Source: Candidatus Hydrogenedentota bacterium (GTDB lineage: Bacteria; Hydrogenedentota; Hydrogenedentia; Hydrogenedentales; SLHB01). Taken from it: a stretch of 64,000 bases of DNA. The notes below the pieces were generated by a model, which saw only the letters and a program-made list of their open reading frames with translations, ran no database searches and was not told where the DNA came from. Every line of letters starts with the position of its first letter. The stretch's first letter is position 1. The stretch lies in contig JAKPDK010000184.1 of the NCBI GenBank assembly GCA_029552745.1, forward strand, positions 372,001 to 436,000, written 5' to 3'. Positions 1-7,566 of this stretch are shown in pieces. The position numbers were made by a program, and so were the translations under genes.

Positions 1-551
1 CCATCTTACTCATTGCAATCGGTCTTTCCATGGACGCGCTAGCCGTTGCCATAGCATCCGGCATCGTGTTGGGATCCGTGTCTCGGAGACAATTATTTCG
101 CCTAAGTTTTCATTTCGGTTTGTTTCAGGCGGGCATGCCAGTGCTCGGTTGGCTCACAGGACAGACCTTTGCCAGTCGCATGACCGCTTTTGACCACTGG
201 ATAGCGTTTGGGTTGCTTGGATATGTGGGTGGGAAAGCCTTGTATCAAGCTCTTCAAGCGCCGGAATCGCTGAGCCAAAAAACCGACCCCACGCGCGGGA
301 TGAGTTTGGTCACCCTTTCGGTTGCCACGAGCATCGACGCATTTGCCGTCGGACTCAGTTTTGCTCTACTCGACGTAGTCATTTGGTATCCGTGCGCGAT
401 CATTGGCTTCACCACAGCGTTGGTCACCATGTTCGGCATGCTCATGGGCGGACGTCTCGGTATGAAATTTGGCCGCCGAGTGGAAATCATCGGCGGCCTT
501 GTGCTCATCGGGATTGGCACAAAAATCCTTATTCAACACTTAATGATGTAG
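1..551 (+). CDS. mntP: Manganese efflux pump MntP, 5' end outside window
   Basis: Inner-membrane Mn(II) exporter of the MntP family. The reading frame is open to the left edge (codons from base 3 read ILLIAIGLSMDALAV), so the ATG at base 30 is the internal Met of the family's first SMDA motif and not the start. The two internally repeated signature segments are both visible: SMDALAVAIASG near the left edge and TSIDAFAVGLSFA around base 330. Each carries the conserved acidic residue of the transport site. About six hydrophobic segments are seen, and the C-terminus (GGLVLIGIGTKIL) matches the family well. About 183 residues are visible against a usual length near 188, so only a few residues are missing. 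Any upstream Mn-sensing leader would lie outside the window. Confidence 0.9.
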   Translation, partial: ILLIAIGLSMDALAVAIASGIVLGSVSRRQLFRLSFHFGLFQAGMPVLGWLTGQTFASRMTAFDHWIAFGLLGYVGGKALYQALQAPESLSQKTDPTRGMSLVTLSVATSIDAFAVGLSFALLDVVIWYPCAIIGFTTALVTMFGMLMGGRLGMKFGRRVEIIGGLVLIGIGTKILIQHLMM

Positions 552-595
552 CAAAGCCCGCTTTTGCTCAAGAACATGATTCCACAAGGTGTAGT

Positions 596-1648
596 TCACT
601 CGTACTTCTTACCCATCAAGTGGCAGAGAATGAATCGGTCGAGTTCTTCATAATCCCGCTCTCGGATGAGCTGTTCCTCGATCTTACGATCAAGCGTTGC
701 CACCTTCTCCAAAAGGAATAAGAACCGTTCCCGGCTGTAGGCAAGGTGCTTCCAATTTCCGGACGCTTTCTGGGTCCGCATCATTTGCACGTCCAGTCCG
801 ACACATTCGCCTTTTCTGCCGTAACCATATTCTTCAAGAACCCGCACCTGGTTAAAAGCACGGCGCAAGTTGTAGGAGCCGAAGGTCTTGTCCTGGTCAA
901 ACTTCAGACCACCCTGGTCATTCAAATGTACACTCCAGAGCTTATTATGCGCCAAGGCATACCCCATATCGTCGGACGGATCCAACCCTGCCAGAATGGA
1001 GTGCGCCGTTTCCACCAAAACGCCCACGCGACTAGGGTCAGCGGTCATGTAACTCAAGCCCACGGCATGTCCGATGGTGGAAATAATGGCACTGTCGACC
1101 GGTTCGTTCGGTTTGGGCTCAATGAGAATACAAATATTGGGGTCGTACTCGAGAAAGGTGTTGATCGCATCTCGGATTTGCAGGACTTGGATGCGCGCGA
1201 TTTTGCTTTCACGGATATACGTTCCTTCGCGCGCTAGCCACAGGACGATTTTTCTTGTTCCCAAAATATTCGCAATGTCGATCGCTGTTTTCGTCCGAGT
1301 AATTGCATAGCGTCGGCACTTTGGATCGTTATTCGTGTAGGCGCCATCTATCGTTTCAGGGGCAAACCACAACCGCGGCGCAACAAATTCCGCTTCAAGC
1401 CCTTCGTCGTTGAGCATTTTCTTTACTTTTCGGGCTTCTTTTGCAATCTGCGAAGAAGACTTGGAATCGAGATCAGGCACTACGTCATCGTCATGAAACT
1501 GGACCAGCTCAAACTGAAGTTTACGTGCCAATTTGATCTTCTTTGCCAGAGGAATCGGTTGACGCACCGGAGGTCCAAAAGGATCCGCACCTTCCGAGAT
1601 ATTCCACGGACCAAAGGAAAACCGATACTGTCCCTTATAAGCTGCCAT
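596..1648 (-). CDS. Xylose isomerase-family TIM-barrel protein (XylA-like)
   Basis: Resembles the short actinobacterial class of xylose isomerase along its length. It has the N-terminal FSFGPWN and DPFG motifs, FHDDD with the catalytic His (H52), VLWLAREG (W137), IEPKPNEP (E177, K179), VETAHS (E213, H216) and KFDQD (D251, D253), then D286. Against the Streptomyces/Actinoplanes enzymes as I recall them, all metal ligands are kept except the Asp of HIDLN, which is His here (H241). The usual long C-terminal arm is reduced: 350 residues against about 390. It may therefore isomerise a different sugar. The start is set at ATG 1648 because GGAGGG lies 9 bases upstream; the GTG at 1657 would abut that same site. 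The gene is convergent with mntP and no sugar operon surrounds it. Confidence 0.8.
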   Translation of the reverse strand: MAAYKGQYRFSFGPWNISEGADPFGPPVRQPIPLAKKIKLARKLQFELVQFHDDDVVPDLDSKSSSQIAKEARKVKKMLNDEGLEAEFVAPRLWFAPETIDGAYTNNDPKCRRYAITRTKTAIDIANILGTRKIVLWLAREGTYIRESKIARIQVLQIRDAINTFLEYDPNICILIEPKPNEPVDSAIISTIGHAVGLSYMTADPSRVGVLVETAHSILAGLDPSDDMGYALAHNKLWSVHLNDQGGLKFDQDKTFGSYNLRRAFNQVRVLEEYGYGRKGECVGLDVQMMRTQKASGNWKHLAYSRERFLFLLEKVATLDRKIEEQLIRERDYEELDRFILCHLMGKKYE

Positions 1649-1782
1649 CTTAAACACCCTCCATTTTCACAAACACCGCAACCCTTCGGTACAAGTGAAA
1701 AGCATAATGCTTCTTTCAGCGCACATCAAACCCGCTGGATAAGTTCACAATCGTTTGGCACTGTGAGTTCATACCCCCGGTT

Positions 1783-2036
1783 GTTATTGGGAGGAGCGGG
1801 TCTTCGAAGCGACGAAGCAATCGCCTCATCTTCTACGGAGGCACAACGCGTTGCAGCCTATCCCGACTCCGGGTTATCCCCCGGATACCTCAGGGGATTG
1901 CCACGTCGTGCCTGTCGGCACTCCTCGCAATGACACCGCTGGGGATGCAGCGGAAAAAGCGCCCCGGAAAGACGGCAACTTCCCATAATTCCCGAGGGAT
2001 TGCCACGTCGTGCCTATTACCACTCCTCGCACTGAC
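1783..2036. repeat. Interspersed hairpin repeat block, three units
   Basis: Three copies of a ~40-bp unit at 1783-1822, 1895-1934 and 1997-2036. Consensus ends are GTCATTGCGAGGAG and CGACGWRGCAATCC. ATTGC and GCAAT at the ends can pair, as can TGCC/GGCA inside, so each unit folds as a hairpin. The first unit runs forward and the other two are inverted relative to it, as in REP doublets. Related copies lie near 6.6, 18.7, 29.0 and 60.8 kb. Together with the following homologous segment these repeats fill most of the 620-base gap between the xylA-like gene and murB. No transposase is present. Confidence 0.85.
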
Positions 2037-2040
2037 CGCG

Positions 2041-2225
2041 GCGGGGCAATAGTGCAGTAGGACATGATGTAGAAAAAAGTAATCCCAAATGTTCAAGGGG
2101 GTCGCAAAAGGGTCAATCATACTTCCGGGTGCCACGCGTCGATGCCTTTTCCATTAGAACCGTCCTGGGAATGCCTCTATGCCTCGTCCAACGTAACAGA
2201 AAGTGCCAAAAATGCTGGACGAATA
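2041..2225. repeat. Long intergenic repeat, copy 1 (upstream of murB)
   Basis: Roughly 185 bases that align by eye, at about 65-70% identity, with 29131-29335. Shared blocks include CAAATNTTCAAG, ATCATACTTC followed by GGGTGCCA, and TCCAACNTAACA followed by AAAGTGC. Both copies directly follow a pair of hairpin repeats and lie just upstream of a plus-strand envelope gene (murB here, kdsB there). Copy 1 has no open frame of note. It could be a degraded mobile element, a remnant of a minus-strand gene, or a conserved leader. Confidence 0.6.
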
Positions 2226-2269
2226 CGATGTCTGGAACTCCAACTTAGCTTACGGTATGCTAGAACAAT

Positions 2270-3142
2270 ATGGATACTCCGGATTTTGATTTTGCGAAAG
2301 AAAACGTCGCACTGGCTCCGCTGACATACTATAGAGTGGGAGGCCCTGCCCGTTTGGCACTCATCCCCCGAAACATTGAAGAGGCGTGTCAGGCGTATAT
2401 TTGGATGAGGAAACAACCGTGCCGAACGCTTGTCTTAGGCGCAGGTTCCAACGTATTGATCGCAGATCACGGATTTGACGGAATCGTGCTGATCACGACC
2501 GGGCTCAACCGTATCGAGCCCTTAGGAAACGACCTTTTCGAAATCGAGAGTGGGGTTGTGCTGGATACCGTAGTGCAGCAGATCATGATTCCCAACAACT
2601 ACGAGGGCGTTGGCGGACTCGCGGGGATACCAGGTACGGTAGGTGGAGCGGTTTTTATGAATGCCGGGACTGTGAACGGAACCACAGACCAATGGGTGAA
2701 CCAGGTCGAGCTTATAGGCCCCGAAGGCAGATCTGTCAGGAAGGTAACGAAAGAGGATTATGGATACCGGGGACAAACGTTCTGCCCGCAGGGCGCCCTG
2801 ATTCTCCGAGCGCAGTTTCGGTTCCAAAAGTCCAACGTGGATCAAAAGACAATTTACGAGCACTACATCCAACGCCGACGTGAAAAGCAACCTCAAGGCT
2901 ATTGTTGTGGCAGCGTATTTAAGAATCCACCAGGTGACCACGCGGCAAGACTGATCGAGGCATGTGGATTGAAGGGCGCCCGCTGTGGAGGCGCCGTGAT
3001 CAGCCCGATCCACGCCAATTTTATCATGAACGAGGAAAACGCCACAGCGAATGACATACTGGCTTTGATTCACTTGTGCAAGGCTCAGGTGCGAGAAAAG
3101 TTTGGAATCGACCTGCAAGAAGAAGTAGTCATCATCCGCTGA
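2270..3142 (+). CDS. murB: UDP-N-acetylenolpyruvoylglucosamine reductase MurB
   Basis: Cytoplasmic FAD enzyme that reduces UDP-GlcNAc-enolpyruvate to UDP-MurNAc with NADPH, the second committed step of peptidoglycan synthesis. The FAD-binding region is clear: YYRVGGPA (20-27), VLGAGSNVLIAD (55-66) and GGLAGIPGTVGGAVFMNAG (115-133). The catalytic Ser lies in CGSVFKNP (Ser215) and the C-terminal catalytic Glu is near residue 285 (QEEVVIIR). At 290 residues it is of the short type, lacking the extra insertion of the E. coli enzyme. The ATG at 2270 gives a typical N-terminus, although no strong ribosome site precedes it. It is not in a mur/dcw cluster here; upstream is a repeat block and downstream is the rubrerythrin pair. 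Confidence 0.95.
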   Translation: MDTPDFDFAKENVALAPLTYYRVGGPARLALIPRNIEEACQAYIWMRKQPCRTLVLGAGSNVLIADHGFDGIVLITTGLNRIEPLGNDLFEIESGVVLDTVVQQIMIPNNYEGVGGLAGIPGTVGGAVFMNAGTVNGTTDQWVNQVELIGPEGRSVRKVTKEDYGYRGQTFCPQGALILRAQFRFQKSNVDQKTIYEHYIQRRREKQPQGYCCGSVFKNPPGDHAARLIEACGLKGARCGGAVISPIHANFIMNEENATANDILALIHLCKAQVREKFGIDLQEEVVIIR

Positions 3143-3184
3143 AATCACAACAAGAGACGGGCTTTTCGGGGCTATCTGAGATAA

Positions 3185-3214
3185 GTTGTTATGTCGTCGC
3201 GACAGGTATAGACT
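3185..3214 (+). promoter_or_regulatory. Possible operator/promoter of the rubrerythrin operon
   Basis: The 104-base gap before rubrerythrin holds TGTCG-N3-CGACA (3192-3204) between TTGTTA (3185) and TATAGA (about 3206-3211). The 15-base spacing is short for a housekeeping promoter, so the palindrome may be a regulator site and the promoter call is weak. Confidence 0.25.
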
Positions 3215-3246
3215 GCACAATTAAATAACGGGAAGGAGATAGGCTC

Positions 3247-3747
3247 ATGTCGTCACTGGAAAACTTGAAAACAGCGTTCGCCGGAGAAAGCCAAGCAAAT
3301 CGCAAATATCTTGCTTTTGCGAAGAAAGCAGAAGAGGAAGGCTTCCCGCAAGTCGCGAAACTTTTCCGCGCTGCGGCGGAAGCAGAAACGGTGCATGCCC
3401 ATGCCCACTTACGCGCGATGGACGGCGTTAAGGACACACGCAAGAATCTGGAAGAGGCAGTGGCTGGCGAAGAATACGAGTTCAAAGATATGTATCCTCA
3501 ATTTCTCGAGGAGGCTGAAAAAGAGGGAAATACTCGGGCAGCGGTTTCCTTCAAACACGCGCTAAGAGTGGAAGAAATCCATCACACACTGTATGCCAAA
3601 GCCTTGAGCGCCGTTCAAGAAGGAAAAGACCTTACTGCTGCGCCCATCTGGGTCTGTAGCATCTGCGGCTATACCGTTATGGGAGATGCGCCTGACCGTT
3701 GTCCCGTGTGCAATGCCCCACGAGAACGGCTTTTCCAAGTTCATTAA
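3247..3747 (+). CDS. rbr: Rubrerythrin
   Basis: Cytoplasmic non-haem di-iron peroxidase that reduces hydrogen peroxide to water using electrons from NADH via rubredoxin-type carriers. The four-helix ferritin-like domain (about 1-125) has the expected ligands: E14, E47-x-x-H50, E75/E76, and the last-helix RVEEIHH segment (E109/E110, H112/H113). A C-terminal rubredoxin-like iron knuckle follows, C137-x2-C140 and C152-x2-C155. Length 166 is normal for the short rubrerythrins. AAGGAG sits 7-8 bases before the ATG. It is followed after 32 bases by a rubredoxin-NADH oxidoreductase fusion, its probable electron donor, so the two likely form a peroxide-defence operon. Confidence 0.95.
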   Translation: MSSLENLKTAFAGESQANRKYLAFAKKAEEEGFPQVAKLFRAAAEAETVHAHAHLRAMDGVKDTRKNLEEAVAGEEYEFKDMYPQFLEEAEKEGNTRAAVSFKHALRVEEIHHTLYAKALSAVQEGKDLTAAPIWVCSICGYTVMGDAPDRCPVCNAPRERLFQVH

Positions 3748-3779
3748 TTATATCTGTTTCAAAAAAGGTGGGTTATCCC

Positions 3780-5300
3780 ATGTCCGGAACCAGTTCAGCG
3801 GTATGGGTGTGCGTTGTTTGCGGCTATGTGCATCGAGGAGATAAGCCGCCGGCGGAATGCCCAGTGTGTGGAGCTTCCTCCGACGCCTTCGAATTGCAGG
3901 AGACTTCGAAATCCCCTTTGCCTTCCGCAGAAAACGTGTGGCGCTGTGTAGTTTGCGGCTACGTCCACAAAGGCGTCGAAGCGCCACAAGAGTGTCCTCT
4001 GTGCGGCGCGCCTTCGAACGCTTTTGAACGGATAGATGAGTCAGCCGAAACGCCGAAAAAACCTGCTGTTCAACGGGGCACTTTAGTAATTGTCGGGGCG
4101 GGAGTGGCTGGGGTCAGTGCCGCAGAGTCTGCCCGGCAGCATGCACCCGACATGCGGATTGTGTTGATTTCAGACGAAGCTGCGCTGCCCTATTATCGGT
4201 TGAACCTTTCGCGGTACCTCGCCGGGCAAATCTCACCCGAGCAGTTGCCCCTTCATCCAGAAGAATGGTATACGCAAAACCGAATCGAGCGCTTGCACTC
4301 CTGCATTGTCTCAAATATCGCTCTTGACGACCATTTGGTACGCTTGGCGGATGGTTCATCGATGCGGTTCGACAAGTTGATTTTTGCTACGGGCGCTAGC
4401 GCCTTTGTTCCCGCGATACCTGGAACGGAGCGCCAAGGCGTGTATGTGTTCCGGAGTTTGGACGACGCAGAGGCACTGCGACGAGCAACTGCCAATCAAG
4501 GGGCAAAAGCAGTTTGCATCGGCGGCGGCATATTAGGTTTGGAAACAGCCGGAGCGCTTGCCCGTCGCGGCGTTCGCGTCACCTTGCTGGAAAGTGCGGA
4601 CTGGCTGCTGCCGCGACAACTCAACCGTGACGCTGGACTTTTGCTCGAAAACCTTGTCAAGGCACAAGGTATTTCGATCAAACGGTCTGTTCGGGTAAGC
4701 GGCATTAGCGGCGACGACGCAGCACACGGGGTCGAACTCGAGGGTGGAGAACACGTCGAAGCGGATTTCGTGGTAGTGACCGCGGGCGTTCGTCCGAACA
4801 CAAAACTTGCAAAAGACGCTGGTATAACCGTTAAACAGGGCATTGTGGTCGATGATTGTCTTCAGACCGACCACGCCGATATCTTTGCCGTCGGGGATTG
4901 CGCGGAACATCGTGGTCTCGTTTATGGCTTATGGGATCCCGCCAGATTTCAAGGAACAATCGCTGGAAAAAACGCAGCAGGCATCCCTACCGAATTTGCT
5001 GGCGTGCCCCGCGCCAATTCGCTAAAGGTGTTGGACATCAATCTATATAGCATCGGTGTCGTTTCGATTCCCGATGATTCCTATGTCGAATGGTGCCGTC
5101 TTACGGAATCAACCTACGTCCGATACGTGTTTCATGGCAGAAAACTAGTCGGCGCTATCCTCATTGGCGATATTCATCTTGCGGCGGCAATTACAAAAGC
5201 CATCAAGTCAGAAACGGACTTCAGCGGCATCCTGAAAAAACATTCTGATGTTGGCGCGGTCAGTGAGTTCCTGGAGAGCCAATATCCCGGATCAAACTAG
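3780..5300 (+). CDS. Double rubredoxin-like / FAD-dependent NAD(P)H oxidoreductase fusion
   Basis: The N-terminus has two tandem rubredoxin-like knuckles with compact C-x2-C...C-x2-C spacing: C11/C14/C27/C30 and C56/C59/C72/C75. They closely resemble each other (both contain CVVCGYVH) and the tail of the upstream rubrerythrin. A linker leads to a pyridine nucleotide-disulfide oxidoreductase domain: FAD site VIVGAGVAGVSAAE (about 103), NAD site CIGGGILGLETAGALARRG, and the second FAD contact DIFAVGDCAE. No redox-active CxxxxC pair is seen, as in NADH:rubredoxin oxidoreductases. It is inferred to pass electrons from NAD(P)H through FAD and its own iron centres to rubrerythrin. The start is ATG 3780, preceded by AAGGTGGG; an upstream in-frame ATG at 3699 lies inside rubrerythrin. 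506 residues. Confidence 0.9.
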   Translation: MSGTSSAVWVCVVCGYVHRGDKPPAECPVCGASSDAFELQETSKSPLPSAENVWRCVVCGYVHKGVEAPQECPLCGAPSNAFERIDESAETPKKPAVQRGTLVIVGAGVAGVSAAESARQHAPDMRIVLISDEAALPYYRLNLSRYLAGQISPEQLPLHPEEWYTQNRIERLHSCIVSNIALDDHLVRLADGSSMRFDKLIFATGASAFVPAIPGTERQGVYVFRSLDDAEALRRATANQGAKAVCIGGGILGLETAGALARRGVRVTLLESADWLLPRQLNRDAGLLLENLVKAQGISIKRSVRVSGISGDDAAHGVELEGGEHVEADFVVVTAGVRPNTKLAKDAGITVKQGIVVDDCLQTDHADIFAVGDCAEHRGLVYGLWDPARFQGTIAGKNAAGIPTEFAGVPRANSLKVLDINLYSIGVVSIPDDSYVEWCRLTESTYVRYVFHGRKLVGAILIGDIHLAAAITKAIKSETDFSGILKKHSDVGAVSEFLESQYPGSN

Positions 5301-5329
5301 GATTCGCGGAAAGAACACCGACAAAGAGT

Positions 5330-6304
5330 TTACGCGGCATCAATGGCTTGAATATCCGCTATGTTGTTCTTGCGAACGCGTCTCGTTTGGCCCTGGAACT
5401 GGATATAGTAGAACTCGTCGCCCTCGTCCAAAACCTTGTCAACCGGCTGAGATACGCCGCTTGCAAAATGCACGACGAACTTGCGATTCTTGTCTGTCCG
5501 CAGCACGCGAGATCCTTGGTCAAATTTGGCAAAATACACCGGGTTTACCCCGTACCGCTCAATGTGTTTCAGTTGGCTGATTACGCGGGTTACATACGCT
5601 TGCGTTTCTGCAAAAGGTGGCACCCCGCCGTAACGCACAACGTTTTCAGGACCCGCATTGTAACCCGCCAGTGCCAAGACGAGATTCCCATTGAACGCTT
5701 TGAGTAGTTGGGCGAGATATTGCGTGCCGCCCGCGATATTTTGCGCCGGATCGAAAATATTCTTTACCCCCATATCGGCAGCAGTTCCGGGCATAAGTTG
5801 CATCAAGCCACATGCACCCGCACGCGACACGGCGTAGCGGTTAAAATTGCTCTCGACACGAATGACCGCATACACCAGGTCCTCGTCCAGTCCGTTAAGT
5901 TGCGAATAGTAACGAACCAGTTCCTGAATGTCAGATGATACATATTGGGCTGGTGCCTGCTTTTGCTGGTATCGCCCGGGTATTGTGATAGGCTGAAACG
6001 TCAGCGTAATCTCCTTGTACCCCTTACCCACATAGTTCTGGGGCACATTGGTGAAAATGCGCACGCCGTTCTCGTCAACAAAAGCGCGCATATTGCCCCG
6101 GACGTATCGCTCTATCGTAGCACGTCTGGCTGGACTCACCTGGTACACCAAGGGTTGTGCCTTGTCCGCGGGACCCCGAGCAACCATGGAAGGATTGCCC
6201 GCTGCACCCAAAAGAAAACAAGTCACACCGGCTAGCCACAACATGGGTGATAGACGCGATTGATCAGAGGCTCGCTGTTCTCTAAATGAATTTCGCAACA
6301 GCAT
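5330..6304 (-). CDS. Lytic transglycosylase (SLT domain, MltC/Slt family)
   Basis: Periplasmic murein lytic transglycosylase that cleaves the MurNAc-GlcNAc bond with formation of 1,6-anhydro ends. The SLT domain is intact. The catalytic Glu lies in AVIRVESNFN, followed by AGACGLMQLMPGTA and later NLVLALAGYNAGP. An N-terminal segment with DENGVRIFTNVP resembles the DUF4124-like module often fused to this family. A C-terminal ~60 residues (FYYIQFQGQTRRVRKNNI) has no family I can name. The hydrophobic signal segment (WLAGVTCFLLGAAG) starts at the Met at 6244; ATG 6304 would add a charged n-region. No ribosome site decides between them, so the start is uncertain. Convergent with the fusion oxidoreductase, 29 bases apart. 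Confidence 0.88.
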   Translation of the reverse strand: MLLRNSFREQRASDQSRLSPMLWLAGVTCFLLGAAGNPSMVARGPADKAQPLVYQVSPARRATIERYVRGNMRAFVDENGVRIFTNVPQNYVGKGYKEITLTFQPITIPGRYQQKQAPAQYVSSDIQELVRYYSQLNGLDEDLVYAVIRVESNFNRYAVSRAGACGLMQLMPGTAADMGVKNIFDPAQNIAGGTQYLAQLLKAFNGNLVLALAGYNAGPENVVRYGGVPPFAETQAYVTRVISQLKHIERYGVNPVYFAKFDQGSRVLRTDKNRKFVVHFASGVSQPVDKVLDEGDEFYYIQFQGQTRRVRKNNIADIQAIDAA

Positions 6305-6470
6305 ACCAATCACTATACAAAATAAACAGAAATTTCGCAATCCCTTGCATGTGAGCAGTAGGTTTGGAACTTTTTGTTATGTTGGATGACCAATTGAAGA
6401 GAGGATTTTCCATGAAGGTTATTGAGAGGAAGCCACGGACGCATAGCGCCATAGGTAGGTTTGATCTATC

Positions 6471-6572
6471 TCAGCCCCCTTAGTCCCCCTGCACGCGGGG
6501 GGATGGCTCCCCGCCGTGTTCTTCTGTCATCCCTTCTTACTCCCCCGCATGCCGGTGGAGACAGGGGGCTGA
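6471..6572. repeat. MITE-like palindromic element with 10-bp terminal inverted repeats
   Basis: TCAGCCCCCT at 6471-6480 is the exact reverse complement of AGGGGGCTGA at 6563-6572. Inside are two further G/C hairpins, one with a TCCCCC/GGGGGGA stem around 6484-6503 and one around the CCGGTGGAG segment near 6550. It is 102 bp, has no coding capacity, and differs in sequence from the other repeat family. A second copy was not seen in this window. Confidence 0.55.
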
Positions 6573-6606
6573 ACCCTGCCCAGGGGATAGAAAGCCGTCC
6601 CCCGCT

Positions 6607-6843
6607 GTCATTGCGAGGAGCCCCGAAGGGGCGACGTGGCAATCCCCTTAGGTATCCGGAGATTGCTTCGACCCATGCCCACCTCATCTTGCGCTGCACG
6701 GTTGAGGGGATTGCTTCGTCGCTTCGGGGACTCGCTCCTCGCGATGACAACCGGGGGGTGCCGCGGAAGGGGACTCAGTCAAGGGTGTCTCCGGGTACCC
6801 GAGCGGATTGCCATGTCGTGCCTGGTGGCACTCCTCGCAGTGA
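6607..6843. repeat. Interspersed hairpin repeat block, three units
   Basis: Units at 6607-6645 (forward, with a perfect CCCC/GGGG inner stem), 6708-6748 and 6805-6843 (both inverted). They have the same terminal GTCATTGC / GCAATCC consensus as the block at 1783. This block and the palindromic element at 6471 occupy most of the 800 bases between the lytic transglycosylase and the gene at 7102. The remaining bases show a 23-codon ATG frame at 6411 with a fair ribosome site but no other support. Confidence 0.85.
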
Positions 6844-7101
6844 GAATGCTAAGTGCCGACATAAGGACTCGATAGGAAAAATATCGCTATTCTGTATGTC
6901 CCGAACCTTTTCAAACTTTTGATCCTTTGGGCGAAGGGGTTATGCGTCCCGCATCGGGACACGGGTTGACAGAGAGGACAATTCATAAAACAGGAACCAT
7001 CTTCACATTTGCGTGCAACAGCCGGTTATTGGTTTCATGAACCACCGGCGTGTAAACTCAACAAAGAGAAACGATAGGACGAGTGACATGCGAGGCATTA
7101 A

Positions 7102-7566
7102 ATGGGCATCATAAGAGTGATATGGAAACAATTGGTCGTGATTCTCGTTGGAAGCTCTCTGGTCTGTGGGGCGGCCTATGTGGCGAACCAAACAGACCTA
7201 TTTCATCGGGTCTCTCTGGATATCTCGGGGACAAGCGGAGAAGGCCGCATTCAGCGGCAGAATAACGGTACGTTCCGCTTGAGCTACAAAGATTCCAATG
7301 GGAATATTTACGCTCAATTATATAAAAAGGACCCCCGATTCTTCTTAGGCCGGCGCGATGAGAATTCGTTAATCATCCGGTATGACGCAAAAAATCCACG
7401 AGAGTTTCAGCCAGCGGGCATATCGTTATTGCCGGGACTCTCGGCGCTTTTCTTGGGCCTGTTTGGTTTTCTGCTAATCATGAAAGGGCGCCGGAACGTG
7501 CTAAACTTGTTGCGAACACGCCACGAGAGTGGTTCATCAAAACTGCCTGGGAGTTCCTCCCCGTGA
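7102..7566 (+). CDS. Small membrane protein, DUF3592-like
   Basis: 154 residues with one N-terminal membrane segment (VVILVGSSLVCGAAYVA, about 12-28), a ~75-residue extracytoplasmic beta-rich part and a second membrane segment (LLPGLSALFLGLFGFLLI, about 108-126), then a basic, Ser-rich tail. This plan and the segment RYDAKNPREFQP just before the second membrane helix resemble DUF3592 proteins, whose function is unknown. GAGG lies about 7 bases before ATG 7102. Its stop overlaps the GTG start of the next gene (GTGA), so translation of the two is probably coupled. That points to a joint role at the envelope with the glycosyltransferase. Confidence 0.7.
   Translation: MGIIRVIWKQLVVILVGSSLVCGAAYVANQTDLFHRVSLDISGTSGEGRIQRQNNGTFRLSYKDSNGNIYAQLYKKDPRFFLGRRDENSLIIRYDAKNPREFQPAGISLLPGLSALFLGLFGFLLIMKGRRNVLNLLRTRHESGSSKLPGSSSP

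Noticed and set aside
746-1237. 163-codon open frame antisense to the XylA-like gene
   Set aside because: The opposite strand has a clear protein family match and the antisense product shows none.
1783-2036. CRISPR array
   Set aside because: The repeat units are few, imperfect, alternate in orientation and have irregular spacing; there are no cas genes.
6411-6480. 23-codon ATG frame with a fair ribosome site
   Set aside because: It ends inside the palindromic element and nothing else supports it as a gene.
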